From Minisyncoccota bacterium (lineage in GTDB: Bacteria; Patescibacteriota; Minisyncoccia; Phycocordibacterales; UBA9973): a DNA stretch of 44,987 nt. A program made the position numbers and the translations under genes. Numbering within the stretch: the stretch's first letter is position 1; every line of letters starts with the position of its first letter. The notes below the pieces were generated by a model that searched no databases, was not told the DNA's origin, and saw only the letters and a program-made list of their open reading frames with translations. Positions 1 to 9,735 of this stretch are shown here, one piece after another. The stretch spans positions 1 to 44,987 of the forward strand of contig JARLIG010000012.1 in NCBI GenBank assembly GCA_031291825.1. Reading direction: 5' to 3'.

Positions 1-478
1 AGAATTTAACCATTAGCCTGTGGATAACCCTCCAGACGTTGGTCGTCTGTATCCTTACAGACGTCCAACGTCTGGGATTTTTGTATTTCGAAGTAAAAGG
101 ATTTCTTTTGGAAATACCCTTAACCATTTTTTTAACACTTTTAGCACCACGCCTAAATAATGTTTGTTTGCGGTCTTTGTTCTTGTTTATATCGTTAAAG
201 AGTTGCATTTTAACCTCATCAATTGCACTATATAAATCTGCATGGTCACTCTCTCCATAGAAATTATTTCCATCTATGTTGATAGTACAATCAGCATGAA
301 AAATCTCTCCAGCTTTATGATGATTTGTTGTTTTCCTAACTTCGAACTTCACACGAGCTTCACCTTTATTTGTTTCAATGTCAGAGAGCAATTTTTCAAG
401 GTTGGTAACTCTTTTTGAAACATAATCCTTAATGGCTTCTGTTAATTCTAGATTTTTACTTTGTAAAGTTATTTGCAT
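1..478 (-). CDS. hpf: Ribosome hibernation promoting factor (HPF/RaiA family), 3' end runs off the window
   Basis: Manual translation from ATG at 478: MQITLQSKNLELTEAIKDYVSKRVTNLEKLLSDIETNKGEARVKFEVRKTTNHHKAGEIFHADCTINIDGNNFYGESDHADLYSAIDEVKMQLFNDINKNKDRKQTLFRRGAK...; open to position 1, not in the ORF track. Confidence 0.88.
   Translation of the reverse strand, partial: MQITLQSKNLELTEAIKDYVSKRVTNLEKLLSDIETNKGEARVKFEVRKTTNHHKAGEIFHADCTINIDGNNFYGESDHADLYSAIDEVKMQLFNDINKNKDRKQTLFRRGAKSVKKMVKGISKRNPFTSKYKNPRRWTSVRIQTTNVWRVIHRLMVKF
32..75. repeat. Inverted repeat family copy A (20 bp arms, 1 mismatch, 4 nt loop)
   Basis: ccagacgttggtcgtctgta-tcct-tacagacgtccaacgtctgg. Confidence 0.9.
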
Positions 479-541
479 AGTTACATTATACCATAATTAC
501 AATTAATTTATAAAACAAGGAAAACTTGTTATAATAAGCAT

Positions 542-1783
542 ATGTTGAAAAAAACAAAAATACTTATAATCGGCAATGGCTTTGGAGGGGTATATGCACT
601 CAAAAACTTGCATAAAATCTTAGCTGGCGATGAAAATATCGAGCTTTCCATGATCGGTGAAAAAAATTACTTTCTTTTTACTCCCCTATTGCATGAGGTG
701 GCAACTGGAGGCATCAACGGAGCAAATATCATAGAACCAATACGCAAAGTATTAGGAGGCTCTTTGAGAGATTTTTATTTAGGCAAAGCAGAACAAATAA
801 ATTTGAAGGATAAAAATGTCGTAGTAGGTGAAGCTATAGTTTCTTATGATTACTTGGTAATAGCTCCTGGCGCAGAAACAAATTTTTTCAATACTCTTGG
901 TGCCGATAAATATGCATTTACTTTAAAATCTATAGACGATGCTGTTAAAATAAAAAATCATTGCATCACGCAAATGGAACGCGCCTCTCATGTCCTAAAT
1001 ACAGAAGAAAGAAAGAAAATGCTTAAATTTGTAATTATCGGAGGCGGACCGACAGGAGTAGAGTTAGTGGCGGAGATGGAAGAGTTAGTCCGAGAGACTT
1101 TTTCTCATTATTATCGAAAAGAAGTAGTTAAAGATGTTTCAATCGTCCTAATCCAAAGAGGTCCTGAATTGGTGCCTCAGTTCGGAACAAAAATACGCAC
1201 TAAAAGCCTGTCAGTCTTGCAAAAAAAAGGAGTAAATGTACTATTAAATACAGCTGTTAAAGAAGTAGGCGTTTCGTATGTAGTTGTCGATGAAAATAAA
1301 AAAATTGATACAGAAACTGTCATTTGGGTGGGTGGAATAAAACCAGCAAGTTTAAACTTTACTGAAAAAATAAACAAATCCCCTGACGGAAGAATTATCG
1401 TGAATGAATACCTGCAACTCGATAATTATAAAGAAGTTTTTGCAATTGGAGATATTGCTCTTTTTAAAGATAAAACTTCCGCGTTGCCAGCCCTAGCACA
1501 AGTGGCAGAAAAACAATCAAAAACTGTTGCAAAAAATATAAAAAACTTAATGGACGAAACAGCACTAGAAAAATTTTCTTATCACAGCTCTGGAAACTTG
1601 ATGTCTTTGGGACAATGGATGGCAGTGGGAGAAATTGCTGGTTTCTCCTTTTCTGGACACTTAGCGTGGTGGTTCTGGAGAACTGTTTATCTTTCTAAAC
1701 TTATTTCTTTTAGAAAAAAAGTACGAGTGGCCGTGGATTGGACCATGAATATTTTTTCTCCCAGAGATATTTCCAAAATTTAG
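542..1783 (+). CDS. ndh: Type II NADH dehydrogenase / FAD-dependent pyridine nucleotide-disulfide oxidoreductase
   Basis: N-terminal ILIIGNGFGGVYALKNL, second dinucleotide fold FVIIGGGPTGVELVAEM, C-terminal FAIGDIA; NDH-2 architecture. Confidence 0.87.
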   Translation: MLKKTKILIIGNGFGGVYALKNLHKILAGDENIELSMIGEKNYFLFTPLLHEVATGGINGANIIEPIRKVLGGSLRDFYLGKAEQINLKDKNVVVGEAIVSYDYLVIAPGAETNFFNTLGADKYAFTLKSIDDAVKIKNHCITQMERASHVLNTEERKKMLKFVIIGGGPTGVELVAEMEELVRETFSHYYRKEVVKDVSIVLIQRGPELVPQFGTKIRTKSLSVLQKKGVNVLLNTAVKEVGVSYVVVDENKKIDTETVIWVGGIKPASLNFTEKINKSPDGRIIVNEYLQLDNYKEVFAIGDIALFKDKTSALPALAQVAEKQSKTVAKNIKNLMDETALEKFSYHSSGNLMSLGQWMAVGEIAGFSFSGHLAWWFWRTVYLSKLISFRKKVRVAVDWTMNIFSPRDISKI

Positions 1784-1785
1784 AA

Positions 1786-3720
1786 TTATTTTTTCTTAAT
1801 ATCTCGAGTTAAGGCTTTTAAAATAATATTTAGTTCAATCGTGGCAACTCCAACGACAGTATCTGCGCCACCATAATAGATATACAATAATCCGTCTTTT
1901 TCCACCATGCCACAAGGAAAGACAACATTATTTACAATACCTTCTTTTTCATACTTTTCTTTTGGTTCAAAGATAGGGTCAGAAGTCCGTGCGAGAACAT
2001 TTGTCGGGTCCTTTAAATCAAGCAGCACTGCTCCAACGCGATAAGTATGACTATGTTTAGAAATACCATGATAAAGCAATAGCCAACCATGTTTAGTTTT
2101 TATAGGCGGAGCAGAAATTCCAACCTTCGCGCTATCCCAAGTGTTCATCCTTGGTCCAATAATTCTAATGCATTTTTGAATAGTCTCTGTTTTAAAATTC
2201 AGTGATTTTAAGTAGTCGCCACACATTTCATTTCCTACTCTGTGTAAAATAAAGTATTTTCCATTAATTTTTTCTGGAAAGATACAGGTGTCTTTGTCAT
2301 CAAAACCAGCGGGAGTAATTAGAATGGGTGTTTCCCATTGCCAATTTTTAAGTAGGAAGTTCTTTTCTGATATAGAAGTAACAGCCACCCGCGGCGGACC
2401 AATTCCATCAAAAGCTGTGTAGCACATGTAAATTGTTTTTCCTATTTTGGTCAGCCGTGGATCTTCACAACCAGAATTACCACCAGCAATTTTTTTTAAT
2501 TCAAAACTCTCTCTTGGTATATATATCGGCAACGGAGATTTTTCGTTTATAGAAACACCGTTTTTAGAACTAGCATAACCAACCGAAGAAGTATTATCCA
2601 TTGAAAGAGCTCTATATAATATGTAGGTGGTGCCCTTTATTCTCAAAGCCGCTGGATTAAAAGTAGCTTGAGCTTCGAAAGGATGTGTCTTATCGGGAAT
2701 AATGATAGGATTCTTCAAAGAACGTTGGAAATGCCACCTAGCAGCAGTTTTGGGACGCATGGTTGAGATTAGATCGGTTATATTTACATGTGCCATACAG
2801 GTCGTGGTATCAGCTGCTCCGTAATATATATAAAGTGTATCTTTTTCTAAAATTGCGCCAGACGGAAAAACTATATCTGGAACATGACCCAAAAGTTCAT
2901 ATGCATCTCTCGGGACGAGAATAGGTCCTTCAGTACGTCCAGTAATTTTTAGTGGATTATTTAAATCAAGTAAAACTGCTTCAATTCCAAATATTCTGTC
3001 AACATTCCCTTGTCCAGGAAAATAATTTTGAATATGAGAGTAAAGAAAAATCCAACCATGAGAAGTTTTTATTGGCGTAGCTCCAACTTCAGTATGGTCA
3101 TAGGGCGTTCTTTTTAAATCAATAGAATATTTATCTACATTTGCGTACCATTTTTCCCAAAACGCTGAATTCCATAAATCTTCTATTGTATCCATCTGTG
3201 CTATCGCTATTTTGGATGGAGGCATATCCGTGTTTACCGTCACAATAACGGTTATCTTTCCATTAACACGCTCCGGAAAAAGAGTCATTGCTTTGGCATT
3301 AAAGGGAGTGACTAAATGACGTTCATTAACTTTTTTTAAATCTCTAGAAACAGCAACAGCGACTTTTATGCCACTAGCCTCAAATGGATATTTAGAGAGA
3401 GCTGTGTAAAATATATAATACTGTCCTTCAAAAAAAGTAATGCGCGGATCTTCACAGCCATATTTTTCCCAATCTTCTTGCGGAGTAATAAAAGGCACAG
3501 AATCTTCAAAATGTGTTTTATCTTTACTGTGCCCCAAACCAATTACCGAAGTCTGCTCCGGCGTATGTAAAACATCGGACGCCCCGATGGCTCGATAGAC
3601 GCCATAATAAAGTTTCCCCTTCTTGACGACGCTCATATTAAACGTCGCGAAAGATTCCCAATAATGGTCTCGATACGGGGTCAAAATCGGATTGTGATGT
3701 GATCTTTTTACAACGTACAT
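1786..3720 (-). CDS. Tandem-domain GH130-like glycosidase/phosphorylase (two modules)
   Basis: Two repeats of the NPIL/I...FEA/WES..FN.. ..YRA....GCEDPRIT...YYIFYTA module in 644 aa. Confidence 0.8.
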   Translation of the reverse strand: MYVVKRSHHNPILTPYRDHYWESFATFNMSVVKKGKLYYGVYRAIGASDVLHTPEQTSVIGLGHSKDKTHFEDSVPFITPQEDWEKYGCEDPRITFFEGQYYIFYTALSKYPFEASGIKVAVAVSRDLKKVNERHLVTPFNAKAMTLFPERVNGKITVIVTVNTDMPPSKIAIAQMDTIEDLWNSAFWEKWYANVDKYSIDLKRTPYDHTEVGATPIKTSHGWIFLYSHIQNYFPGQGNVDRIFGIEAVLLDLNNPLKITGRTEGPILVPRDAYELLGHVPDIVFPSGAILEKDTLYIYYGAADTTTCMAHVNITDLISTMRPKTAARWHFQRSLKNPIIIPDKTHPFEAQATFNPAALRIKGTTYILYRALSMDNTSSVGYASSKNGVSINEKSPLPIYIPRESFELKKIAGGNSGCEDPRLTKIGKTIYMCYTAFDGIGPPRVAVTSISEKNFLLKNWQWETPILITPAGFDDKDTCIFPEKINGKYFILHRVGNEMCGDYLKSLNFKTETIQKCIRIIGPRMNTWDSAKVGISAPPIKTKHGWLLLYHGISKHSHTYRVGAVLLDLKDPTNVLARTSDPIFEPKEKYEKEGIVNNVVFPCGMVEKDGLLYIYYGGADTVVGVATIELNIILKALTRDIKKK

Positions 3721-3730
3721 ATTAAATTAA

Positions 3731-4852
3731 CTAGATTCTAGGTTTTTTATGTTTTAATTTAGCTTCACTTGAATGCATCAGTTCTTCTAAGAATTTATCA
3801 AGCGGGGCTGTAGCCACACAGGTAACTTTATCCGCACCACCGTAATATACAAATAAATCTTTTCCTTTCACCACCGCTCCGCAAGAATAAATCACGCCGG
3901 ATTTATATCCTTCATTTTCATACCATTTATCTGGTTCAAGAATCGGCTGACTGGAACGATAAAGAACTTTCGTTGGATTTTTCAAATCCAAAAGCATCGC
4001 CCCAATCCTGTATCTATCTGGACTCCTGTGGTCCATTGCATGATAAATAATCAGCCAACCATATTTCGTTTTGATTGGCGCCGGTCCAACCCCACGAAAC
4101 CAACTATCCCAAGTTCTAGTTTTATCTATCGGTCTAGTGTTGTTGCTTTTGATAAATTTCTTACCGTCTAATTCATCTAAACTATCAAAATAATCAATGA
4201 GAATTTTTGGAGAAAAACTATGTAAAACAGCATACTTTCCATTAATTTTTTCTGGAAAGATAACCCAATTTTTATGTATCTCTCCAGGTGGAGAAATAAG
4301 AACTGGTTCTTTCCAATCCCAACGTCTGTTGATAAAATCTTCTAAACTTATAGAAGTAAGAGCCATTCGCAAAGACCCCCAACCATCAAAGGCAGTGTAG
4401 ATCATGTACACTTCATCGCCCAAGAGCGTGAGTCTAGGGTCTTCACATCCTCCGCCCCAGCCTCCACCAGAAGAATAATTTTGCAGCTTGGTTGCTGGGT
4501 CTTTTTTAACAGCTTTTCTATCTTTAATATAGTAAGCCATCTCTTTTAATTTTGTATCAAAAGAAAAACCGTCGTCACTTCTAGCATAACCTAAAACAGA
4601 AATATCCGTGTCACCAATAGCGCGATAAATGACATGTATTTTTCCATTATGATAGATGGCACTTGGATTGAAAGCTGCTTTTGATTCCCAATAATTTTTA
4701 CTCTCCGGTTCAATAATCGGATTCTTGGTTGACCTTCTTAAATCAAGAGCCGTGAGTTTTTTCCTGACAGCTATTTTTTTCGTAGCTGTTTTCCTTTTAA
4801 CAGATTTTAATATTCTCTCTTTGATTTTTTTTATTTTTTTAAACACGGCCAT
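3731..4852 (-). CDS. GH130-like glycosidase/phosphorylase (single module)
   Basis: STKNPIIEPESKNYWESKAAFNPSAIYHNGKIHVIYRAIG and GCEDPRLTLLGDEVYMIYTAFDGWG. Confidence 0.8.
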   Translation of the reverse strand: MAVFKKIKKIKERILKSVKRKTATKKIAVRKKLTALDLRRSTKNPIIEPESKNYWESKAAFNPSAIYHNGKIHVIYRAIGDTDISVLGYARSDDGFSFDTKLKEMAYYIKDRKAVKKDPATKLQNYSSGGGWGGGCEDPRLTLLGDEVYMIYTAFDGWGSLRMALTSISLEDFINRRWDWKEPVLISPPGEIHKNWVIFPEKINGKYAVLHSFSPKILIDYFDSLDELDGKKFIKSNNTRPIDKTRTWDSWFRGVGPAPIKTKYGWLIIYHAMDHRSPDRYRIGAMLLDLKNPTKVLYRSSQPILEPDKWYENEGYKSGVIYSCGAVVKGKDLFVYYGGADKVTCVATAPLDKFLEELMHSSEAKLKHKKPRI

Positions 4853-5180
4853 ATTTGTCTTTTACTCTAACAATGTCATCTTCATCAAAATCTCCATAGG
4901 CTATTTCTAAAAATTGTACTGCATTATCTTTTGCTTCAATTTGGTGCAGTTCTTTTTTTTCAACCATAAATTCATCTCCAGGTTTTGAATTTGTTTGTTT
5001 TTCACCAATAGTCACTAATGGAAAACCTGAGAGTATACGCCAAAATTCTCTTCTACGATTATGATATTGCAAACTTAAAGAGCTATCTTGATTAATTGAA
5101 ATAACTTTAACCGTGGTTTTTTCGTTCTGTGTGAACTGTTCGAATTGCCCCCACGGTCTTTTTACAATAATCTTTTGCAT
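4839..5180 (-). CDS. Cupin-type mannose-6-phosphate isomerase (type II PMI C-terminal family)
   Basis: MQKIIVKRPWGQFEQFTQNEKTTVKVISINQDSSLSLQYHNRRREFWRILSG; internal ATG preferred over the track start. Confidence 0.82.
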   Translation of the reverse strand: MQKIIVKRPWGQFEQFTQNEKTTVKVISINQDSSLSLQYHNRRREFWRILSGFPLVTIGEKQTNSKPGDEFMVEKKELHQIEAKDNAVQFLEIAYGDFDEDDIVRVKDKYGRV

Positions 5181-5231
5181 AGTTATAACTGAACCTTTAT
5201 TATACAACTATATACATATATTTTGCTAATA

Positions 5232-5993
5232 TTATGATTTTTTCAATGCTAAAATCTTCATCATTAATGCATCTGCAGGGAGGAATTTGCCTGAGAGCGG
5301 AACATAAAATTTTCCTTTTGCCCTTGTTTTATCAGCTGATATTGGCATTCCACTAGCTTCTAGAAGTTCTTGGTCATTATAATTGTCTCCAATTGCCATG
5401 ACATTTTCTTTCTTTAATTTAAAGAGCTTCATGGCGGATTTTAAACCCAGAGCTTTAGTTTGAATTTTTTTAATTAGTATATCGTAGGCCTCACCATTCC
5501 AGACAGTGCAGAGGTTTTTGTCTTGCGCGACTACGTTTTCAATTTCTTTAATTCGTTTTTTAGAGTGGATGGTGATGATAAATTCTTTTGGTTCAAAGCC
5601 CTTAAAATCTCTATGTTGCAGAGCAACTCTTTTTAATTTTGGAAAAATATTTTTATTACGTTCAAAACTATTGATATGTTGATATATTTTACCTTTATAC
5701 CAAGTAGCACTACCACACTCATAAGTCAAACTGACAAAAGGTAAAATTTCGCGAAACATTTCTTGCAACATATAAAGTCCTCGGCCAGAAGAAATATTTA
5801 TCAAAAATCCCAGCTTGTGAAGTTTTTTGATTTGTTCTATTTGTTTTGAAGCAATGACTTTGGTGTTCAAGGTAGTAGTATTACCCACTTGTTTTATTTT
5901 TGTACCACGAGGAACCAGTACTCCATCAACATCAAAAACTATCATTTTGATTTTTGCTAAATCTTTTTTGGAAAATTCGCTTAAGGGTCTCAT
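5232..5993 (-). CDS. HAD-IIB family hydrolase (sugar phosphatase/phosphomutase-like)
   Basis: KMIVFDVDGVLVPRGTKI motif I; AIGDNYNDQELLEASG motif IV. Confidence 0.8.
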   Translation of the reverse strand: MRPLSEFSKKDLAKIKMIVFDVDGVLVPRGTKIKQVGNTTTLNTKVIASKQIEQIKKLHKLGFLINISSGRGLYMLQEMFREILPFVSLTYECGSATWYKGKIYQHINSFERNKNIFPKLKRVALQHRDFKGFEPKEFIITIHSKKRIKEIENVVAQDKNLCTVWNGEAYDILIKKIQTKALGLKSAMKLFKLKKENVMAIGDNYNDQELLEASGMPISADKTRAKGKFYVPLSGKFLPADALMMKILALKKS

Positions 5994-6481
5994 TATTTTT
6001 TATTTTTTATTTTTTTCTTCTGCTCTTTTTCTTTGGCATTTTTTACCAGATCGGAGGAACTTTGAACTTTGCCTCCCCAACCAACATCATTTACTATCTC
6101 ACAATTTATTTCTCTGCAAACCAAAACTTCTGGAGTGGGGATATTTCCCACATGGCGATCTCCGCCCTTTGCAAAAATATGAGGACGCAACGCACGCAAA
6201 TCTTTACTGATACTTATGTCTTTAGTGTTTTTTTTGTGACTGCTTAAGATAACTTTATCGACAGCTTCAAAGGATTCAATAATTTCTTTTCTTTCATGCT
6301 CTGGCATAAAAACATATCCCTTTTTTAATTTCAACCAATTGTCATTATTGATTACAACAATTAGCTCATCGCCTAGTTTTTTGGCTTCATTAAATAATCG
6401 CACGTGTCCGATGTGCACAGGGTCAAATCCTCCACTGACCATCACTACTTTATTTCCATTTTTTTTATTCTTCCTAGTCAT
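5993..6481 (-). CDS. Cytidylyltransferase/adenylyltransferase-like protein (RfaE2/GCT type)
   Basis: VVMVSGGFDPVHIGHVRLFNEAKKLGDELIVVINND; start moved to ATG 6481. Confidence 0.82.
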   Translation of the reverse strand: MTRKNKKNGNKVVMVSGGFDPVHIGHVRLFNEAKKLGDELIVVINNDNWLKLKKGYVFMPEHERKEIIESFEAVDKVILSSHKKNTKDISISKDLRALRPHIFAKGGDRHVGNIPTPEVLVCREINCEIVNDVGWGGKVQSSSDLVKNAKEKEQKKKIKNKK

Positions 6482-6550
6482 GAGTAAGATTATTGTACTA
6501 CTTATATTTAAAAAAACAAACAAAACCAATAATTGTAGTATAATAAACCC

Positions 6551-7048
6551 ATGCCCAAAACCAGAGAACTTTATATCCGTAATATTATTTTCGGTATTTC
6601 TGATAGCTTGGTTTCCACGGTTGGACTCCTGGCTGGTATCGACGTCAGCGGCACCTCCAAACATATTATAATTCTAACTGGAGTGACCTATGCGTTTGTT
6701 GAAGCATTTTCTATGGCGGTAGGAAGTTTTCTTTCAGAAGAATCTGTGGAAGAAGATACTATAAATGGTGAAGTTCATATAAGTGGTCCTTTTATGGCAG
6801 GAAATATTATGTTTATATCATTTATAATAGCCTCTTTTATTCCAATAATACCATACCTTTTTTTTGGATTAACAACAGCTCTCTTTCTTTCCATAGGAAT
6901 ATCTATTATTGCACTCTTCATCGTTGGTGTGATGAGCGCAAGTCAAAAGAAAGTACACATTTTAAAATCCGGCTTAAGAATGGCACTTTTGGGAGGTATG
7001 GCAATTATTATGGGGGTTGTTGTTGGTAAATTTTTAAATATTAGTTAA
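6551..7048 (+). CDS. VIT1/CCC1-like membrane transporter
   Basis: RNIIFGISDSLVSTVGLLAGI...AFSMAVGSFLSEES, multiple TM segments. Confidence 0.75.
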   Translation: MPKTRELYIRNIIFGISDSLVSTVGLLAGIDVSGTSKHIIILTGVTYAFVEAFSMAVGSFLSEESVEEDTINGEVHISGPFMAGNIMFISFIIASFIPIIPYLFFGLTTALFLSIGISIIALFIVGVMSASQKKVHILKSGLRMALLGGMAIIMGVVVGKFLNIS

Positions 7049-9471
7049 TCGTCGGTAACAATTTTTCTATAAAACCAACGTTTGGCAATTTCAGTTACAA
7101 ATAGGTAAACAATCACAGTTAATGTTATTGCCAGCATCGGCGGCCATGGAAGTGAAGTAAATCCAAATAGTCTCTTGAAGGGAAGGTAAACTATCGAGCA
7201 AGCCACACCTACCGCCAGAACCGTACTCATCACCAATGATTTACTTGGGCTACTTTGGAAGAAAGGTATTTTTTTGGTTCTAATAATATAGACAACAAAA
7301 GCTTGAGTGGCAATTGACTCCAAAAACCAACCCGTCTGGAAAGCGCTTTCACCAAAGTGGAAAACACTCAATAAAATAAAAAAAGTTAGGAAATCAAAGA
7401 CGGAAGAAATTGGTCCAAAAATTAGCATAAATAATTTAATGAAACGAATTTTAAATTTACGTGGTTTAATCATGTATGATTCATCAACATTGTCTGTGGG
7501 AATAGCAAGTTGTGATGAATCATAGAGTAAATTATTTAAAAGTATTTGTGGCGCTGTCATGGGTAAAAATGGCAACAAAACAGAAGCGCCAGCCATAGAA
7601 AACATATTTCCAAAATTAGAACTTAGGCTCATCATTAAATATTTAAGAGTATTTGCAAATGTTCTGCGTCCTTCCGAAACTCCATCAATTAAATTTTGTA
7701 AACTCTTTTTCAACAAGATAAGGTCGGCTGCATCTTTAGCCACATCGACTGCGTTATTTACCGAAATGCCGACATCTGCTGCCTTCAGTGAAGGAGCATC
7801 ATTAATTCCATCCCCCAAAAATCCAACTACGTGCCCACGCGACTTTAAAACATTAATAATTCTCTCTTTTTCGTCAGGAGAAACTCTAGCAAAAATTGTT
7901 GTATTTTCAGCTTTTATCGCAAGTTCTTGATCGGTTAGATGGGTTATATCTGACCCCATCAAAATACCCTTAACTGGAAGAGATATTTCCCTAGTTATCT
8001 TTTCTGTTACCAACTCATTGTCTCCAGTTAAAATTTTAATTTCAATTCCATATTTTTCTAAAATTTTTAAAGTTTCCGTGACACTCTCCTTCGGAGGGTC
8101 AAGAAAAGCAACAAAGCCAAGAAAGGTCATTTCTTTTTCGTCTTCCTTTGCGTATGCTTTTTTATTATCTAAAATCGTTTTTTGCGCCACACCTAAAACA
8201 CGAAAACCATCTTGGCTTAAGTCTTCATATTCTTTTAAGATGCTGGCACGCAAATCGGCCGTAATTGGTTTTTTGTCTTCGCCATAAAATGGACATATTT
8301 CAAGAATTTGTTCTGGAGCTCCTTTGGCTATTAAAGTATGCACATTATCTTTACTCACAACGATAGAGTCACGTCGTCGAACAAAATCAAAAGGTATTTC
8401 ATCTATTTTTGTGTAAGCACTAATATCAATGGCTTTAAAATCTTTAATCGCAGAATCGAGCGGACTTTTAAAACTACCTGAAAGAATACTGTTTATATAT
8501 GCCGCCAAAAGAACAGAGTTAGAATCTTTACCTTCAATATCCACACACTTAACAAGTTTAATTTTATCTTCAGTTAAGGTCCCAGTTTTGTCAGTACATA
8601 AAATATCCATATTGCCAAAATTTTGTATAGCTGAAAGTTTCTTCACAATTACGCCATGACGCGCCATCGCCAATGAACCCTTAGAAAGATTGATGGCTAT
8701 AATCATCGGCAAAAGTTCTGGTGTTAAACCAACTGCTAGAGCAATAGAAAAAAGAAAAGATTCAAAAAGACCATGCTTAAGTATCGTGTTTACAAAAAAC
8801 ACAAATAAAACTAAGGCAAATGTAAGCTTCATAATAAGAGTGCTGAATTCTTTAATGCCACGATCAAACTCTGTGGGTTCTTGGTGCTTGATTAATGTTT
8901 CAGCGATATGACTAAATTTTGTATTTTTACCCGTGGCTTTGACCAATAAAAATGCCTTGCCCGTATTTACACTGCTCCCCATATACACCAAAGCGCCCTC
9001 TTCTTTTTCTACTGGAAAAGATTCTCCGGTTAACTGTGATTCATTTACAAAAAGATCTTTAGCTTCTTCTACCTGTCCATCGGCTGGAATAATATCTCCT
9101 GGGTTTAAAACAACCACATCGTCTGGAACAACATGTGATAGTGCTATTTCACACGGAACTCCATCACGTAAAACTGTCGTTGTGATCATTACCCGCTTTT
9201 TTAAATCTTCCGCCGCTTTTTGTGATTTATAAGTATTGATAAAATCAATTGCGACACTCACTAAAACTATAAAAATAATTATTCCAGCCGTAACTGGATC
9301 ACCCAAAACACCAGAGATAATAGCACTAATAATTAAAATTATTAGTAGTGGATTTTTAAATCTGCTTAAAAAATCTAAAAAGCCTGAAAGTTTTTTTGCT
9401 TTAACAATTTCGTTCAATCCATATTTATCTAATTGTATAGTGGCTTGCTCGGCAGAAAGTCCTTTATCCAT
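7045..9471 (-). CDS. mgtA: Magnesium-translocating P-type ATPase (P-IIIB)
   Basis: DKTGTLTEDKIKL, TGES, GDGINDAPSLKAADVGISV; PTDNVDESYMIKPRKFKIRFIKLFMLIFGPISSVFDFLTF is MgtA-type. Confidence 0.9.
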   Translation of the reverse strand: MDKGLSAEQATIQLDKYGLNEIVKAKKLSGFLDFLSRFKNPLLIILIISAIISGVLGDPVTAGIIIFIVLVSVAIDFINTYKSQKAAEDLKKRVMITTTVLRDGVPCEIALSHVVPDDVVVLNPGDIIPADGQVEEAKDLFVNESQLTGESFPVEKEEGALVYMGSSVNTGKAFLLVKATGKNTKFSHIAETLIKHQEPTEFDRGIKEFSTLIMKLTFALVLFVFFVNTILKHGLFESFLFSIALAVGLTPELLPMIIAINLSKGSLAMARHGVIVKKLSAIQNFGNMDILCTDKTGTLTEDKIKLVKCVDIEGKDSNSVLLAAYINSILSGSFKSPLDSAIKDFKAIDISAYTKIDEIPFDFVRRRDSIVVSKDNVHTLIAKGAPEQILEICPFYGEDKKPITADLRASILKEYEDLSQDGFRVLGVAQKTILDNKKAYAKEDEKEMTFLGFVAFLDPPKESVTETLKILEKYGIEIKILTGDNELVTEKITREISLPVKGILMGSDITHLTDQELAIKAENTTIFARVSPDEKERIINVLKSRGHVVGFLGDGINDAPSLKAADVGISVNNAVDVAKDAADLILLKKSLQNLIDGVSEGRRTFANTLKYLMMSLSSNFGNMFSMAGASVLLPFLPMTAPQILLNNLLYDSSQLAIPTDNVDESYMIKPRKFKIRFIKLFMLIFGPISSVFDFLTFFILLSVFHFGESAFQTGWFLESIATQAFVVYIIRTKKIPFFQSSPSKSLVMSTVLAVGVACSIVYLPFKRLFGFTSLPWPPMLAITLTVIVYLFVTEIAKRWFYRKIVTDD

Positions 9472-9481
9472 AATATTTCTA

Positions 9482-9649
9482 TTAATTATTTCCTAATTTG
9501 TATCCTATATAAATACCCAGTCCCCCACCAATGGTAGTCAAAATAACAGACCACATTCCAAAAAAACTATCTCCCCACAGCATAGGAATACACCCTCCGA
9601 GAGTTGAACCGATAAACATAAAAAGCCAAATCAAAGACTTAGAATCCAT
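9482..9649 (-). CDS. Small Gly-rich membrane protein (55 aa), not in ORF track
   Basis: MDSKSLIWLFMFIGSTLGGCIPMLWGDSFFGMWSVILTTIGGGLGIYIGYKLGNN*, two TM segments, just downstream of the bidirectional terminator. Confidence 0.65.
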   Translation of the reverse strand: MDSKSLIWLFMFIGSTLGGCIPMLWGDSFFGMWSVILTTIGGGLGIYIGYKLGNN

Positions 9650-9682
9650 AGCATGATTATAACAGAATTTTATATTTAAAAA

Positions 9683-9718
9683 AGAAAAATCCTCCGACCT
9701 AGGTCGGAGGATTTTTCT
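9683..9718. terminator. Bidirectional rho-independent terminator (perfect 36 bp palindrome)
   Basis: agaaaaatcctccgacct|aggtcggaggatttttct. Confidence 0.9.
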
Positions 9719-9735
9719 AGAAAGTTTTATTATTT

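Noticed and set aside
39-260. 73-aa plus-strand ORF in the ORF track
   Set aside because: Antisense to HPF, whose translation on the minus strand is clearly homologous.
6482-6664. N-terminal extension of the cytidylyltransferase ORF (MFGGAADVDTSQES...)
   Set aside because: Antisense to the VIT1-like gene start; family-consistent start is the ATG at 6481.
7307-9496. Six plus-strand ORFs (72-123 aa) antisense to mgtA, and similar antisense ORFs over the H+-ATPase (25225-26952)
   Set aside because: They lie opposite long, clearly conserved P-type ATPase genes and show low-complexity Ser/Thr/Ile translations; typical antisense shadows.
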